Shown here in pieces: positions 9,001-17,319 of a stretch of 64,000 bases of DNA. The stretch is taken from NCBI GenBank assembly GCA_963817435.1, contig CAWFNY010000001.1, positions 1,426,001 through 1,490,000 of the forward strand. Direction: 5' to 3'. Every line of letters begins with the position of its first letter. Positions within the stretch are counted from its first letter, which is position 1. Source of the stretch: JADJOM01 sp963817435. Lineage in GTDB: Bacteria; Gemmatimonadota; Gemmatimonadetes; Gemmatimonadales; GWC2-71-9. The translations under genes were made by a program, and so were the position numbers. Under the pieces are notes generated by a model, which saw only the letters and a list, made by a program, of their open reading frames with translations, made no database searches and was not told the DNA's origin.

Positions 9001-10006
9001 CGTCGCCGCCCCGGCCACCGAGCACGATTTCTCCAGCCTCCTCGAGCGTGCGCACCGCCGCGATGATCCGGGTCTGAGCCGCCTCGACATCCTTCACGCG
9101 GACCGGCCCGAGGAATTCCATCTCTTCCTGCAGGGCCGACGCGGCGCGCTCCGACATGTTCTTCATGATGTGCTGCTTGAGCCCGTCGCTGGCGGCCTTC
9201 AGGGCCAGCGCCAGCTCCTTGCTGTCGACATCGCGCAGGATCCGCTGCATCGACTTGCCGTCGAGCGTCGTGAGGTCCTCGAAGGCGAACATCAGATTGG
9301 TGATCTGCTGCGCCAGCTCGTGGCTGCGCTGGGTGATCGACTCGATGACCGCCTTCTCGACCGACCCGCTCGCGAGCGTCAGCACCTTGGCGACGGCGGC
9401 GGGCCCGCCGGAGGCCGTCATCTCCGACGACAGGGTCAGGTCGGTCTTGCTCGCCAGCCCCTGCTCCACCACCGCCAGCATCTCCGGCGCGACCTTCTCC
9501 ATCCGCGCCACGCGGAAGAGCACATCGCTCGCCAGCTCGTTGTCCATCACTTCGATGACCGTCGCCGCCTGCTTGCTGTCGAGGTGGGCGAGAATCAGCG
9601 CCAGGGTCTGCGGGTGCTCGCCGCGGAGCACGGACAGCAGCACCTCCGGGGCGGCCTTCTTCAGTTTCTTGAGGCCGGAGTCGGTGAGCTGCTCCTTGAT
9701 CTTTTCGAGGATCTGCCTGGCCTTCTGGGGCCCGAACGACTGCTCGAGGATTTCGCTCGCGCGAAGCAGACCGCCCTCCGACAGCGACTGCACCGCCCGG
9801 GCAACCTGGCGGTACTCGAGCAGCACGCCCTCGACCGTGCGGGTGTCCGCCATCGGCATGGCCGCGATCTCGCGGGAGACGGCCTCCACCTGCTCGGGCT
9901 GCAGCAGCTGCATGACCTTCGACGCCACGTCGGTGCCGAGCGACATGCAGAGCACCGCCGCCTTCTGCGCTCCGCTGAGCGCCTCCTGCTCGGTCGCGGT
10001 CGCCAT
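8984..10006 (-). CDS. fliG: Flagellar motor switch protein FliG
   Basis: FliG links the MS ring to the C ring and bears the charged face that contacts the MotA stator. The 340 residues match the usual length. The N-terminal domain is clear (LSGAQKAAVLCMSLGTDVAS), as is the armadillo middle (HPQTLALILAHLDSKQAATV). The C-terminal torque region reads LMFAFEDLTTLDGKSMQRIL with charged residues in the torque-helix position, then KNMSERAASALQEEMEFLGPVRVKDVE. The ATG shares one base with the fliF stop (TGATG). Confidence 0.97.
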   Translation of the reverse strand: MATATEQEALSGAQKAAVLCMSLGTDVASKVMQLLQPEQVEAVSREIAAMPMADTRTVEGVLLEYRQVARAVQSLSEGGLLRASEILEQSFGPQKARQILEKIKEQLTDSGLKKLKKAAPEVLLSVLRGEHPQTLALILAHLDSKQAATVIEVMDNELASDVLFRVARMEKVAPEMLAVVEQGLASKTDLTLSSEMTASGGPAAVAKVLTLASGSVEKAVIESITQRSHELAQQITNLMFAFEDLTTLDGKSMQRILRDVDSKELALALKAASDGLKQHIMKNMSERAASALQEEMEFLGPVRVKDVEAAQTRIIAAVRTLEEAGEIVLGGRGGDDEVIA

Positions 10007-11535
10007 CAGCTGTCCTCAGCGAGCCAGGCCTTCACCACCGACGCCGCCATGTCGGGCTTCTGACTCGACTCCGCCTGCACTTCGTTCTTGAGACGGGTCG
10101 CCGCGGCGTTGAGCGCGGGGACCCTCACCGGCGGGAGCTCCGGCTCCTGGGACTCGGATCCGATGGCGCCATAGCCGGCCGACTCGGGCGAACCGGGGAG
10201 CGAGCCGCCACTGCCGCGCGGGGCCGGACCCGTCTTGAGCACCCGGAGCGCGAGGATCAGCGCCGCCAGGATGCCCACGACTCCGATCAGCGGACGGCTG
10301 AAGCGTTCGACGACGACGAGCACGCGCTCGGTCCCGCCGCCGGTCTCCTGCACCGGGTCCGGAACGGCCAGCGTGCTGTCGAACTTCACCGCGCTCACGG
10401 TGATCCGGTCGCCACGCGTGGAGTCCATGCCGATCGCGTCCCGCACTACCTGCTCGTAGCGGGCGATCTCGCCCTGAACATTGGCGCCCGCGCCGGCGGC
10501 CTTGCCGATCGCGGCCTCGTTCACCAGTACCGCGACCGTCAGCCGCTGAATGCCGCCCACCGATCCTGCGACCTTCTCCACCACCCGCGAGTTGAGATAG
10601 GTGTTATTGACCACAGTCGAGTTCCCGCCCGACAAGCTGTCGGCCCCGGTGACTTCGCTCCGCTGCTCGTTCTGAAGCACCGCGCCGTCGGGGTTGTAGG
10701 TCTCGACGGTCTTGTCGACCTGCTCGAAGTTGAGCCGGGCGTTCACCTGGACCTGAGCCTCACCGGCGCCCAGCGCGGTGGCGAGCATCCGTTCGGCGTT
10801 CCGGGCGAGATAGTCCTCGACCTTGTGCTGCATCTCGAGCTGCCGCGACGAGAGCCCGCCGACCGACCCATCGTTCGGGGCGGACAGCAGCCGGCCATCG
10901 CTGTCGAGCAGCGCGACCTGATCCGGCGAGAGCGCCGGCACCGCATTGGCGACGAGGTAGGTGATGCTGGCCACCTGCTCGGCGCTCAGCATCCCGGCGC
11001 CGCGCACGGTGAGCACCACCGAGGCCTTGGCCGGCCGCTCGAGCTTCCGGAGCGGACTCGACTCCGGGAGCCCGAGATGCACCGAGGCCCGCTCGATGCC
11101 GTGCAACTGTTCCAGCGTCCGCGCCAGTTCCCCTTCCAGCGCCCGGCGCTCGAGCACCGCCATCTCGCGGTCGGTCTTGCCCCAGGTCGGGGCATCGTAG
11201 AGTTCGTTCCCGGGCTTCTCGCCATCGGCGCGGATGCCTTCCTTGGCGATGGCGACACGGGCCCTCGCCATGTCGCCGACCGGCACCATGATCTCGCTGC
11301 CACCCGAGGTCAGCTCGTACCGGATGCCGCCCTTCTGCAGCGCGTCGGCCATGCTGGCCGCCTCCCGCAGTTCGAGCCCGCGGTAGAGCGTCACGAGATC
11401 GGGGGTCTGCGCGTACCGCGCGATCGCCCAGATCACCGCGAGCGCGGCGACGAGGCCGCCCAGGGTGAGGAAGCGGCGTGTACCGTTCATCCGGCGCACG
11501 CCGTCGAGCATGGCTGGGGGAATCGCGCTGGTCAT
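10006..11535 (-). CDS. fliF: Flagellar MS-ring protein FliF
   Basis: FliF forms the membrane-embedded MS ring on which the basal body is built. The 509 residues contain an N-terminal membrane helix (FLTLGGLVAALAVIWAIARY), the two periplasmic ring-building motifs (LVTLYRGLELREAASMADAL; VARAVQSL-like helices are absent here), a YscJ/FliF domain (GIERASVHLGLPESSPL) and a second C-terminal membrane helix (LIGVVGILAALILALRVL). The extreme C-terminus, which binds FliG, is acidic and helical (MAASVVKAWLAEDS). It sits 23 bases after fliE and shares one base with fliG. Confidence 0.96.
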   Translation of the reverse strand: MTSAIPPAMLDGVRRMNGTRRFLTLGGLVAALAVIWAIARYAQTPDLVTLYRGLELREAASMADALQKGGIRYELTSGGSEIMVPVGDMARARVAIAKEGIRADGEKPGNELYDAPTWGKTDREMAVLERRALEGELARTLEQLHGIERASVHLGLPESSPLRKLERPAKASVVLTVRGAGMLSAEQVASITYLVANAVPALSPDQVALLDSDGRLLSAPNDGSVGGLSSRQLEMQHKVEDYLARNAERMLATALGAGEAQVQVNARLNFEQVDKTVETYNPDGAVLQNEQRSEVTGADSLSGGNSTVVNNTYLNSRVVEKVAGSVGGIQRLTVAVLVNEAAIGKAAGAGANVQGEIARYEQVVRDAIGMDSTRGDRITVSAVKFDSTLAVPDPVQETGGGTERVLVVVERFSRPLIGVVGILAALILALRVLKTGPAPRGSGGSLPGSPESAGYGAIGSESQEPELPPVRVPALNAAATRLKNEVQAESSQKPDMAASVVKAWLAEDS

Positions 11536-11558
11536 GCGACGGTCGGCTCAGGCACGGG

Positions 11559-11867
11559 TCAGACCTGCACGTTCATCACCGTGCGGTACGCATCGGTGAG
11601 CTTGTTGCGCATTTCGACGAGGAATTCGAGCGCGATGCCCGCCTCCTCACTCGCCGCCATGACCTGGTGCAGCTCCACCGGCTCGCCGCGGACGAAGCGT
11701 CCGATCAGGGCCGTGGCATCCTCCTGCATCTGGCTGGTGTCGCCGACCACCCGTGCCAGCGTGTCGGCGAAAGACGGCCCGTCCTCCTGGCCGCGCGGCG
11801 CGAACTGATCCAGCGCGCGGTCGAGCGGCGTGAAGCGGGGCCCGTCAGGGCGGATTGGCGTGGTCAC
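11559..11867 (-). CDS. fliE: Flagellar hook-basal body complex protein FliE
   Basis: FliE joins the MS ring to the proximal rod and is the first export substrate. The 102-residue product has the family C-terminal helices (FADTLARVVGDTSQMQEDAT; GEPVELHQVMAASEEAGIAL; FLVEMRNKLTDAYRTVMNVQV) that polymerise in the rod. Translation begins at GTG 11867, only 4 bases beyond the stop of the preceding small gene. It lies between that unknown gene and fliF, replacing the usual flgC-fliE adjacency. Confidence 0.95.
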   Translation of the reverse strand: MTTPIRPDGPRFTPLDRALDQFAPRGQEDGPSFADTLARVVGDTSQMQEDATALIGRFVRGEPVELHQVMAASEEAGIALEFLVEMRNKLTDAYRTVMNVQV

Positions 11868-11871
11868 CGGT

Positions 11872-12138
11872 TCAGCCCGTCACGTCGAGACGGAGGCCGC
11901 GGGGCGCGGCGGGTGCGGCGCTCGCGCGCCGGCCCGGCCCGTAGGTGATCGGGCCCAGGGCGGCGATCTGATCGAAGTAGGCCTTCTCTTCCTCGTTCAG
12001 CACCGCGCGAAGGCCGTCGGCGGCACTCGCCGGCGATTCCTTCGGAGGCGCGGCGATGGCCTTCGGCACGACACCATAGGCCTTGGCGGCGCGGTCGAGG
12101 GCACGAGCAGCGGGCGGAAGCGAGCCGGGGATGGTCAT
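11872..12138 (-). CDS. Uncharacterised 88-aa protein inside the rod operon
   Basis: I do not recognise this family. The 88-residue product opens MTIPGSLPPAARALDRAAKA, has a Pro/Lys-rich middle, then a short amphipathic helix (LNEEEKAYFDQIAALGPITY) and a basic Ala/Pro/Arg tail. There is no signal peptide or membrane helix. It lies between flgC (13-base gap) and fliE (4-base gap), inside an otherwise canonical rod/basal-body operon, so it is almost certainly co-expressed with flgB, flgC and fliE. A rod-associated or export-related part is possible, but that rests on position alone. GC-rich codon choice matches neighbours and the frame is intact, which supports a real gene. Confidence 0.7.
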   Translation of the reverse strand: MTIPGSLPPAARALDRAAKAYGVVPKAIAAPPKESPASAADGLRAVLNEEEKAYFDQIAALGPITYGPGRRASAAPAAPRGLRLDVTG

Positions 12139-12151
12139 GAATCAGTCTCGG

Positions 12152-12583
12152 TCAGATGTCGATCGCGCGGCGCAGCATCGCCTTCGCCGCCTGGAACACG
12201 GTGGCGTTGGCCTCGTGCACCCGGCGCGCAATCATGAGGTCGGTGATTTCGGTCTGGATGTCCACGTTCGGACGCTTCACGAAGCCGTTGGCGTCCGCAT
12301 CGGGATGGCCCGGCTCGTACTCCTCGGTGCCCGGCCGCGTATCCTCGACCACCTGGGCCGCCTCGACGCCTCCGACTCCATTCCGCTGAAAGACGACCAC
12401 CTTCCGCTTGTACGGCCCGCCTTCGGGCGTGCGGGTGGTCTCGGCGTTGGCGATGTTCTCGGAGATCACGTCGAGGGCCTTGCTCATCGCGCCCATGCCG
12501 GCGCCGCTGATCCCGAGCGGCTTGAGCAGCGACCGCACTGGCCGCGGCGGCCAGGCGCCACCGGTGCCGGAGATATCAGCCAT
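12152..12583 (-). CDS. flgC: Flagellar proximal rod protein FlgC
   Basis: A 143-residue proximal rod subunit. The rod signature is clear (LGISGAGMGAMSKALDVIS, ENIANAETTRTPEGGPYKRK), and the C-terminus has the conserved end (VKRPNVDIQTEITDLMIARR, then HEANATVFQAAKAMLRRAID). The ATG at 12583 overlaps flgB by 8 bases and adds about 15 residues before the usual FlgC start; a GTG at 12538 is the alternative start. It is co-transcribed with flgB. Confidence 0.95.
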   Translation of the reverse strand: MADISGTGGAWPPRPVRSLLKPLGISGAGMGAMSKALDVISENIANAETTRTPEGGPYKRKVVVFQRNGVGGVEAAQVVEDTRPGTEEYEPGHPDADANGFVKRPNVDIQTEITDLMIARRVHEANATVFQAAKAMLRRAIDI

Positions 12584-12869
12584 TGCTCTTCAGCGCGGTG
12601 CGGAGTTGCTGATAGGCGGACTGCAGCAGCTTGGCGTTGGCGTCGAACCGGAGCTGGGTGCTCGCGAGGTCGACCATCTCCTGCTGGATGTCGACCTGGG
12701 GCTTCTTGCCCTGCTGGCCCGCGAGCGCCTGACTGAAATCGGTATTGCCGCTGGCATCGAGCGCGCCCGCGACTCGGGCGGCGATGCCCTTGTGGGTGCG
12801 GCTGGAGTCGTCGAGACTCCAGCGCAGGTTGCCGATTCTCGTCTGATTGCCGAACAGTGCCGAGAACAT
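12576..12869 (-). CDS. flgB: Flagellar proximal rod protein FlgB (short, 97 aa)
   Basis: First gene of the rod-hook operon. It begins MFSALFGNQTRIGNLRWSLD, as FlgB does, and ends with the rod C-helix (QVDIQQEMVDLASTQLRFDA, NAKLLQSAYQQLRTALK). The middle is unusual: the family motif around NNIAN-NTPGYK is absent and replaced by AARVAGALDASGNTDF. The protein is only 97 residues against roughly 130 normally. The ATG at 12869 is chosen because GAGG lies 6-7 bases upstream and the upstream in-frame residues do not resemble FlgB. A sigma-54-like element lies about 40 bases upstream. Confidence 0.88.
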   Translation of the reverse strand: MFSALFGNQTRIGNLRWSLDDSSRTHKGIAARVAGALDASGNTDFSQALAGQQGKKPQVDIQQEMVDLASTQLRFDANAKLLQSAYQQLRTALKSNG

Positions 12870-12908
12870 TGCCGCCTCGCAGGGGTGAAAGGGTCCGCCG
12901 CGATGGAA

Positions 12909-12924
12909 AGCAATCGGCATACCG
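12909..12924 (-). promoter_or_regulatory. Sigma-54 (-24/-12) promoter candidate for the flgB operon
   Basis: The minus strand reads CGGTATG-CCGA-TTGCT. The GG (12923-12922) and GC (12911-12910) dinucleotides keep the obligatory 10-base spacing, and TTGCT matches the -12 box fully; the -24 box keeps GG, A and G. Transcription would start near 12898, about 29 bases before the flgB ATG. The terminator-like hairpin at 13001-13022 separates it from the upstream activator gene. Confidence 0.5.
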
Positions 12925-13000
12925 AACTCGGAGGACGGGTTCGGCAATCGAGCCAAGCCATTGCGCGCGTTCGAGTTCGGGAGGGGTGAGGATACGCGAA

Positions 13001-13022
13001 CGGCCCGCGTGAACGCGGGCCG
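13001..13022 (-). terminator. Terminator-like hairpin after the sigma-54 activator gene
   Basis: A perfect 9-bp inverted repeat, CGGCCCGCG and CGCGGGCCG around a 4-base loop, lies 42 bases past the activator stop and is followed on the minus strand by TTCG. It would end activator transcripts before the flgB promoter. Confidence 0.6.
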
Positions 13023-13064
13023 AGCGGAAAGAACTTCCGGAAGGAGGGAAGCCGAGTTGCCGGG

Positions 13065-14522
13065 CTATTCGGCGACGGCGGATTCTTCCTTGGGACCGTT
13101 CAGCTTGTTGCGCAGAGTCCGCTCGCTGATGCCGAGCAGCTTGGCGGCGCGGGTCCGGTTTCCGCCGGTCTCGACCAGGGCGCGCTGGATCGCCACGCGC
13201 TCGAGGTCGTCGAGATTGAAGGAATCGGGCACGGCGTGACTCGCCGCGTCCGCGAGCGTGGTCGCGGCGCTGTGCCGGGCGGCTCCCACGGATGTGGGAA
13301 GCGGGGTCGCGCCGATCCCCGCGATGGGCGGCATCATGGCGGGGCGGACCGAGACCGCCTCCAGAATGCCCTGGAACACCTCTGGTCGCAGCACGCCGCC
13401 ACGTGAGAGGATCACGGCGCGCTCCACGGCATTGCCGAGTTCCCGCACGTTCCCCGGCCATGAGTGCCGCATGAGCAGCTCCGTGGTTTCGGCGGCGACA
13501 CCCTGGACCGACACCCCGATCTCCTCGGCGGCCCGCCGGGCGAAGTGCTGCACCAGCATCGGGATGTCTTCCTTCCGCTCCCGCAGGGGCGGGGTGCGGA
13601 TCGGCATGACGTTGAGGCGGTAGTACAGGTCGCTCCGGAACCGTCCGGCTTCGGCCTCGTGCCGGAGATCGCGGTTGGTCGTCGCGATGAGGCGCACATC
13701 GACCCGGATCGCCTGATGGCCACCGACCCGCTCGAACTCATGCTCCTGGAGCACCCGGAGGAGCTTCGATTGGAGGTCGAGCCGCATCTCCGAGATTTCG
13801 TCCAGCAGCAGGGTGCCACCGTGGGCGCGCTCAAAGGCGCCGGCGGAACGCATCGTCGCTCCGGTGAAGGAGCCCTTCTCGTGGCCGAACAGCGCGCTCT
13901 CGACGAGGCCTTCGGGCATCGCCGCGCAGTTGAGGCTGATGAAGGGACCGTCGTGCCGCGGACTCTGGTCGTGGATGGCGCGGGCGAACAGTTCCTTGCC
14001 GGTCCCCGACTCGCCTTCGAGCAGCACCGTGGCCTTGGTCGGCGCCACGGTGGCGATGGTCTCCATCACCCGGCGGAACTGCACGCTTTCGCCGACCAGG
14101 GCGCGGGTCGACCGGAACTTGTTGATCTCGCGGCGGAACTGCTCGTTCTCGCGGCGCAGGCGGACGACTTCGAGCGCCTGGGTCACCGCGATCTCGAGCG
14201 TCTCCGGCCGGATCGGCTTGGTGAGGTAATCGATCGCGCCGGACTTAATGGAAATCACCGCGTGCTCGATACTGGAATAACCGGTCATGATGATGACCGG
14301 AACCTGGTAGCCCTCTTTTTCGAGCAGGCTCAGGAGGTCCAGGCCGGTGGCCTTGGGCATCCGGTAGTCTGCGATGATCAGATCGACTGGGGTGCGGGTG
14401 ACCGTCCTGATGGCTTCCTCGACGCTGGTCGCGAGGAGCGGACGGTGCCCGATCTTGGTGAGATGATGTTCGAGAACGACCCCGGTGGCGGGTTCGTCAT
14501 CGACACACAGGATGGTAGCCAT
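13065..14522 (-). CDS. Sigma-54-dependent flagellar response regulator (FlrC/FlgR/FleR type)
   Basis: An NtrC-family activator of 485 residues. The receiver domain (D8, D9, phosphoacceptor D52 in IIADYRMP, Lys in TKPI) is followed by a sigma-54 AAA+ domain with Walker A GESGTGKE, the sigma-54 contact loop as GSFTGA, Walker B GGTLLLDEI and the sensor RHSWPGNVREL. A C-terminal Fis-type helix-turn-helix follows (GNRTRAAKLLGISERTLRNK). The ATG at 14522 is preceded by GAGGGG and begins directly with the receiver. Placed directly upstream of flgB and divergent from flgL, it most likely switches on the middle flagellar genes. Its kinase is not adjacent; the soluble kinases at 30254-33251 are candidates. 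Confidence 0.9.
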   Translation of the reverse strand: MATILCVDDEPATGVVLEHHLTKIGHRPLLATSVEEAIRTVTRTPVDLIIADYRMPKATGLDLLSLLEKEGYQVPVIIMTGYSSIEHAVISIKSGAIDYLTKPIRPETLEIAVTQALEVVRLRRENEQFRREINKFRSTRALVGESVQFRRVMETIATVAPTKATVLLEGESGTGKELFARAIHDQSPRHDGPFISLNCAAMPEGLVESALFGHEKGSFTGATMRSAGAFERAHGGTLLLDEISEMRLDLQSKLLRVLQEHEFERVGGHQAIRVDVRLIATTNRDLRHEAEAGRFRSDLYYRLNVMPIRTPPLRERKEDIPMLVQHFARRAAEEIGVSVQGVAAETTELLMRHSWPGNVRELGNAVERAVILSRGGVLRPEVFQGILEAVSVRPAMMPPIAGIGATPLPTSVGAARHSAATTLADAASHAVPDSFNLDDLERVAIQRALVETGGNRTRAAKLLGISERTLRNKLNGPKEESAVAE

Positions 14523-14633
14523 AGCCCCCCTCGACAGCGGTAAGTGCCCGGACAATAGCGGGCCTCAAGGGCTCGACCGCATCAGGGAGGGGGGCCCGGG
14601 ATGCCGGTCGATGGTGTCCGCGAATGTCTGGCC

Positions 14634-14661
14634 TAAAGTTCGCCTCTAATCTAGCCGATAC
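14634..14661 (+). promoter_or_regulatory. Sigma-28 (FliA) promoter of flgL
   Basis: TAAAGTTC, a 12-base spacer, then GCCGATAC, close to the FliA consensus TAAAGTTT-N11-GCCGATAA. Transcription would start near 14668, which places the promoter inside any longer reading of flgL and supports the ATG at 14696. The leader of about 28 bases has no evident Shine-Dalgarno. Confidence 0.85.
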
Positions 14662-14695
14662 GGAAAATATTGCCACCCTCCTTCCGGGTCGTCGA

Positions 14696-15568
14696 ATGCG
14701 GATTTCCAACAGCCTGCTTCAGTCGCGCGTCCTTCGCGACCTCCAGGGCTCCCTGGCGAACCTGGCCCAGACCCAGGCACAAGTCTCTTCTGGCAAACGA
14801 TTTGAACGGATGTCGGAAGATCCCCTCGCCGGCACCCAGGTGCTGACCGCGGACCGGGGACTGCGCGCGATCGAGCAGTATCGGCGGAACTCCTCCAGCG
14901 CCCGCGCCCGGACTGATGCCGAGGAGTCGGTCCTCTCCCAGATGACCGACCTGATTTCCCGGGCAAAGGAACTGGCGCTCCAGGAAGGCTCCGCCGGGGG
15001 CAACCCGCAGACCCGCGCGGCGGCCAAGAGCGAGGTGGACCGGATCATCGAGCAGGTCGTCGCGCTGGGCAACACCCAGGTCGGCAACGAGTATCTCTTC
15101 GCCGGCAATCAGTCCACGACCAAGCCCTTCGATGCCGCCGGCCTCTACTACGGCGACAACGGCGCCCGCCAGGCCGAGATCGGCCAGAACTACCAGCTGA
15201 CGACCAATCACACCGGCCAGGAGCTGCTGGTCTCGAGCGGGGTCCTCTCCTCGCTGCAGAGTCTGAGCACGGCGCTGAACGCCGGCGTCCCCAGCGGCAT
15301 CGCGTCGACCGCCTTCAAGCTGGACAGCGCCTTCGACGCGACCCAGACGATGCTCGCCACCAACGGCGCCCGGGTGCGCCAGATCGAATCCGCCATGCAG
15401 AACACCGATGCGCTGGAGACCAGCTTCACACAGAAGAAGACCGACGCCCAGGGGATCGACCTCGAAGCGGCCACGACCAGGTTCGTCGGGGCGCAGAACA
15501 CGCTGCAGGCGGCGCTGCTCTCGACCTCGAAGATCCTCAACACTTCGCTGACGGACTACCTCCGGTGA
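14696..15568 (+). CDS. flgL: Flagellar hook-filament junction protein FlgL (HAP3)
   Basis: FlgL connects the hook to the filament. The N-terminus MRISNSLLQSRVLRDLQGSL and QAQVSSGKRFERMSEDPLAG are classic FlgL/flagellin-fold sequence, and the C-terminus returns to the flagellin-like helix (DLEAATTRFVGAQNTLQAAL, SKILNTSLTDYL). At 290 residues it is normal. The usual partner flgK is not beside it; the upstream gene is the divergent activator. Start ATG 14696 is set by homology and by the sigma-28 promoter just upstream. The stop overlaps fliW by 4 bases (GTGA). Confidence 0.94.
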   Translation: MRISNSLLQSRVLRDLQGSLANLAQTQAQVSSGKRFERMSEDPLAGTQVLTADRGLRAIEQYRRNSSSARARTDAEESVLSQMTDLISRAKELALQEGSAGGNPQTRAAAKSEVDRIIEQVVALGNTQVGNEYLFAGNQSTTKPFDAAGLYYGDNGARQAEIGQNYQLTTNHTGQELLVSSGVLSSLQSLSTALNAGVPSGIASTAFKLDSAFDATQTMLATNGARVRQIESAMQNTDALETSFTQKKTDAQGIDLEAATTRFVGAQNTLQAALLSTSKILNTSLTDYLR

Positions 15569-16032
15569 CGGCACCGACGCAGCCGGCCACGGCGGCCGGC
15601 GAGACGCTGTTCGTCGCCTCACGTCTCTTCGGTCCGCTCACGGTTCCCCGCAGCGATGTCATCGTCATGCCGGATGGCATGCTCGGCTTCGCCGGCGAGC
15701 GGCGGTTCATCATGCTGCCCGCGGCGCCGGACGGGATCTTCTGGCTGCAGAGCATCGACGAGGGCGGCCTCGTCTTCCTGCTCGTCGATCCATTCATCTA
15801 TTTCCCCGGCTACGTCGTCGACCTGCCCGATCACCCGGATCCCGCGCCCGGGGAGGAGGTCGCCGTGCTGACGATCGTCACCCTCCCCCGTGGTGACGAT
15901 CCAGGGTGCACGGCCAATCTCCAGGGACCGCTGGTGATCCACTTCCCCACCCGGATCGCGAGGCAGGTGGTGCTGAGCGACAGCCAGTACCACACCAGGC
16001 ACCCGCTCGATCTCCGCGAGAAGCTGGGATGA
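15565..16032 (+). CDS. fliW: Flagellar assembly factor FliW
   Basis: FliW binds flagellin and, in known systems, antagonises the RNA-binding regulator CsrA, coupling flagellin export to its translation. The 155-residue product has the family core (VIVMPDGMLGFAGERRFIML, FWLQSIDEGGLVFLLVDPF, FPGYVVDLPD) and the late NLQGPLVIH motif. It starts at GTG 15565 overlapping the flgL stop. No csrA is seen next to it or elsewhere in the window, which is unusual because the two are often neighbours. Confidence 0.93.
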   Translation: MTAPTQPATAAGETLFVASRLFGPLTVPRSDVIVMPDGMLGFAGERRFIMLPAAPDGIFWLQSIDEGGLVFLLVDPFIYFPGYVVDLPDHPDPAPGEEVAVLTIVTLPRGDDPGCTANLQGPLVIHFPTRIARQVVLSDSQYHTRHPLDLREKLG

Positions 16033-17294
16033 GCGCGACCGGGACGCGACCGGCGCCTCAGGGTAGCTCTCCGCGTCCCTCGGCCAGCGAGGCGTCACCC
16101 GCGCCGGCAGTCCTCCCCGAGGCGGTGGTGCTGGACTGGCCGATCGGCACCGGCACCGGGTGGCAGGTCTTCGGCCTCAACCTCGCGCTCGAACTGGCAC
16201 GCGACGGCCGGGTGATGCCGCTGCTTCTCGAACCGGCTGACACTTCCGCCCTGCACCCCCTGCACCGTCACGCCCTCGCGCTCCCGCTCGCCCAGCAGTC
16301 CGAACTGCGCGACCTGCTCCACTCGGCAGGAGCGGCGGGACTGCAGAGCGACTACCCCGTGCTCCGCGCGCTCGGCAACGGTTTCCGGGGAAATGAGTCG
16401 GGCCGCCGCCTGACAAGCGATCGGGATCTCGGGGTGATCTTCTTCGAGGACACCGCCCTCACCGTGGACGCGCTGGCGCGCGCGCGGGCCTGCGACGCGA
16501 TCATCGCCGGATCGGCATGGAATGGCGCAGTACTCCGCGCGGCCGGTCTTCCCGGCGTGCACGTCGTCCCGCAGGGAATCGATCCTGCCATCTTTCACCC
16601 CGCCCCGCGGAGCGGACTGCTGCGGGATCGCTTCGTGGTGTTCGCCGGCGGCAAGCTCGAATACCGGAAAGGGCAGGATCTCGTCGTGGCGGCGTTCCGG
16701 GAGTTCGCGTCCCGGCACCGGGATGCGCTGCTGATGACGGCCTGGCACAACCCCTGGCCGCAGACGATGGTGGGCCTCGATACCGCCGGCCATGTGCGTG
16801 GACTGCCGGCACTGGATGCTCGCGGCCGATTGGCCCTCGAGCCCTGGCTCATGACGAACGGAATCGGCCCGGAAGCCTTGCTCGACCTGGGAGGGCTCCC
16901 CAACCACCAGATGGCGCAGACCATCCGTGAAGCGGACGTGGCCCTGTTCCCGAACCGCTGCGAGGGAGGGACCAATCTCGTCGCGATGGAGACGATGGCC
17001 TGCGGTGTTCCCGCGATCCTTTCGGCCAACACGGGGCACCTCGATCTGCTCGCCGAACCCGACGCGGCGATCCCGCTCACCCGGCAGCAGCCGGTACGCG
17101 GCCGCTGCCCGCTCTACCGGGGCACCGAGGGATGGGGCGAGAGCGATGTTGCGGAGATGGTGGAGCGCCTCGAAGAAGTGTACCGGGACCGCAACACGGC
17201 GGCCGCGCGGGGCGAGCGGGGAGCGCGCTTCCTGCACCGGGCGTGGACCTGGCGGCAGCGTACCGCCGAGATCCTCGGACTCCTCGCACGCTGA
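16029..17294 (+). CDS. Glycosyltransferase, GT4-like, in the flgL operon
   Basis: A 421-residue GT-B fold enzyme. After a Pro/Ser-rich head it shows GTGTGWQVFGLNLALELARD (N-terminal Rossmann entry), VVPQGIDPAIFHP, the second-domain start VVFAGGKLEYRKGQDLVVAA, and the donor-binding block RCEGGTNLVAMETMACGVP near the C-terminus. The start overlaps the fliW stop (ATGA), so it is translated with flgL-fliW from the sigma-28 promoter. Late-class flagellar expression makes flagellin or hook-associated protein glycosylation the likely role; donor and acceptor are unknown. Confidence 0.85.
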   Translation: MSATGTRPAPQGSSPRPSASEASPAPAVLPEAVVLDWPIGTGTGWQVFGLNLALELARDGRVMPLLLEPADTSALHPLHRHALALPLAQQSELRDLLHSAGAAGLQSDYPVLRALGNGFRGNESGRRLTSDRDLGVIFFEDTALTVDALARARACDAIIAGSAWNGAVLRAAGLPGVHVVPQGIDPAIFHPAPRSGLLRDRFVVFAGGKLEYRKGQDLVVAAFREFASRHRDALLMTAWHNPWPQTMVGLDTAGHVRGLPALDARGRLALEPWLMTNGIGPEALLDLGGLPNHQMAQTIREADVALFPNRCEGGTNLVAMETMACGVPAILSANTGHLDLLAEPDAAIPLTRQQPVRGRCPLYRGTEGWGESDVAEMVERLEEVYRDRNTAAARGERGARFLHRAWTWRQRTAEILGLLAR

Positions 17295-17319
17295 GTCGGG
17301 CGCGCGGCCGCGCGTCCTG

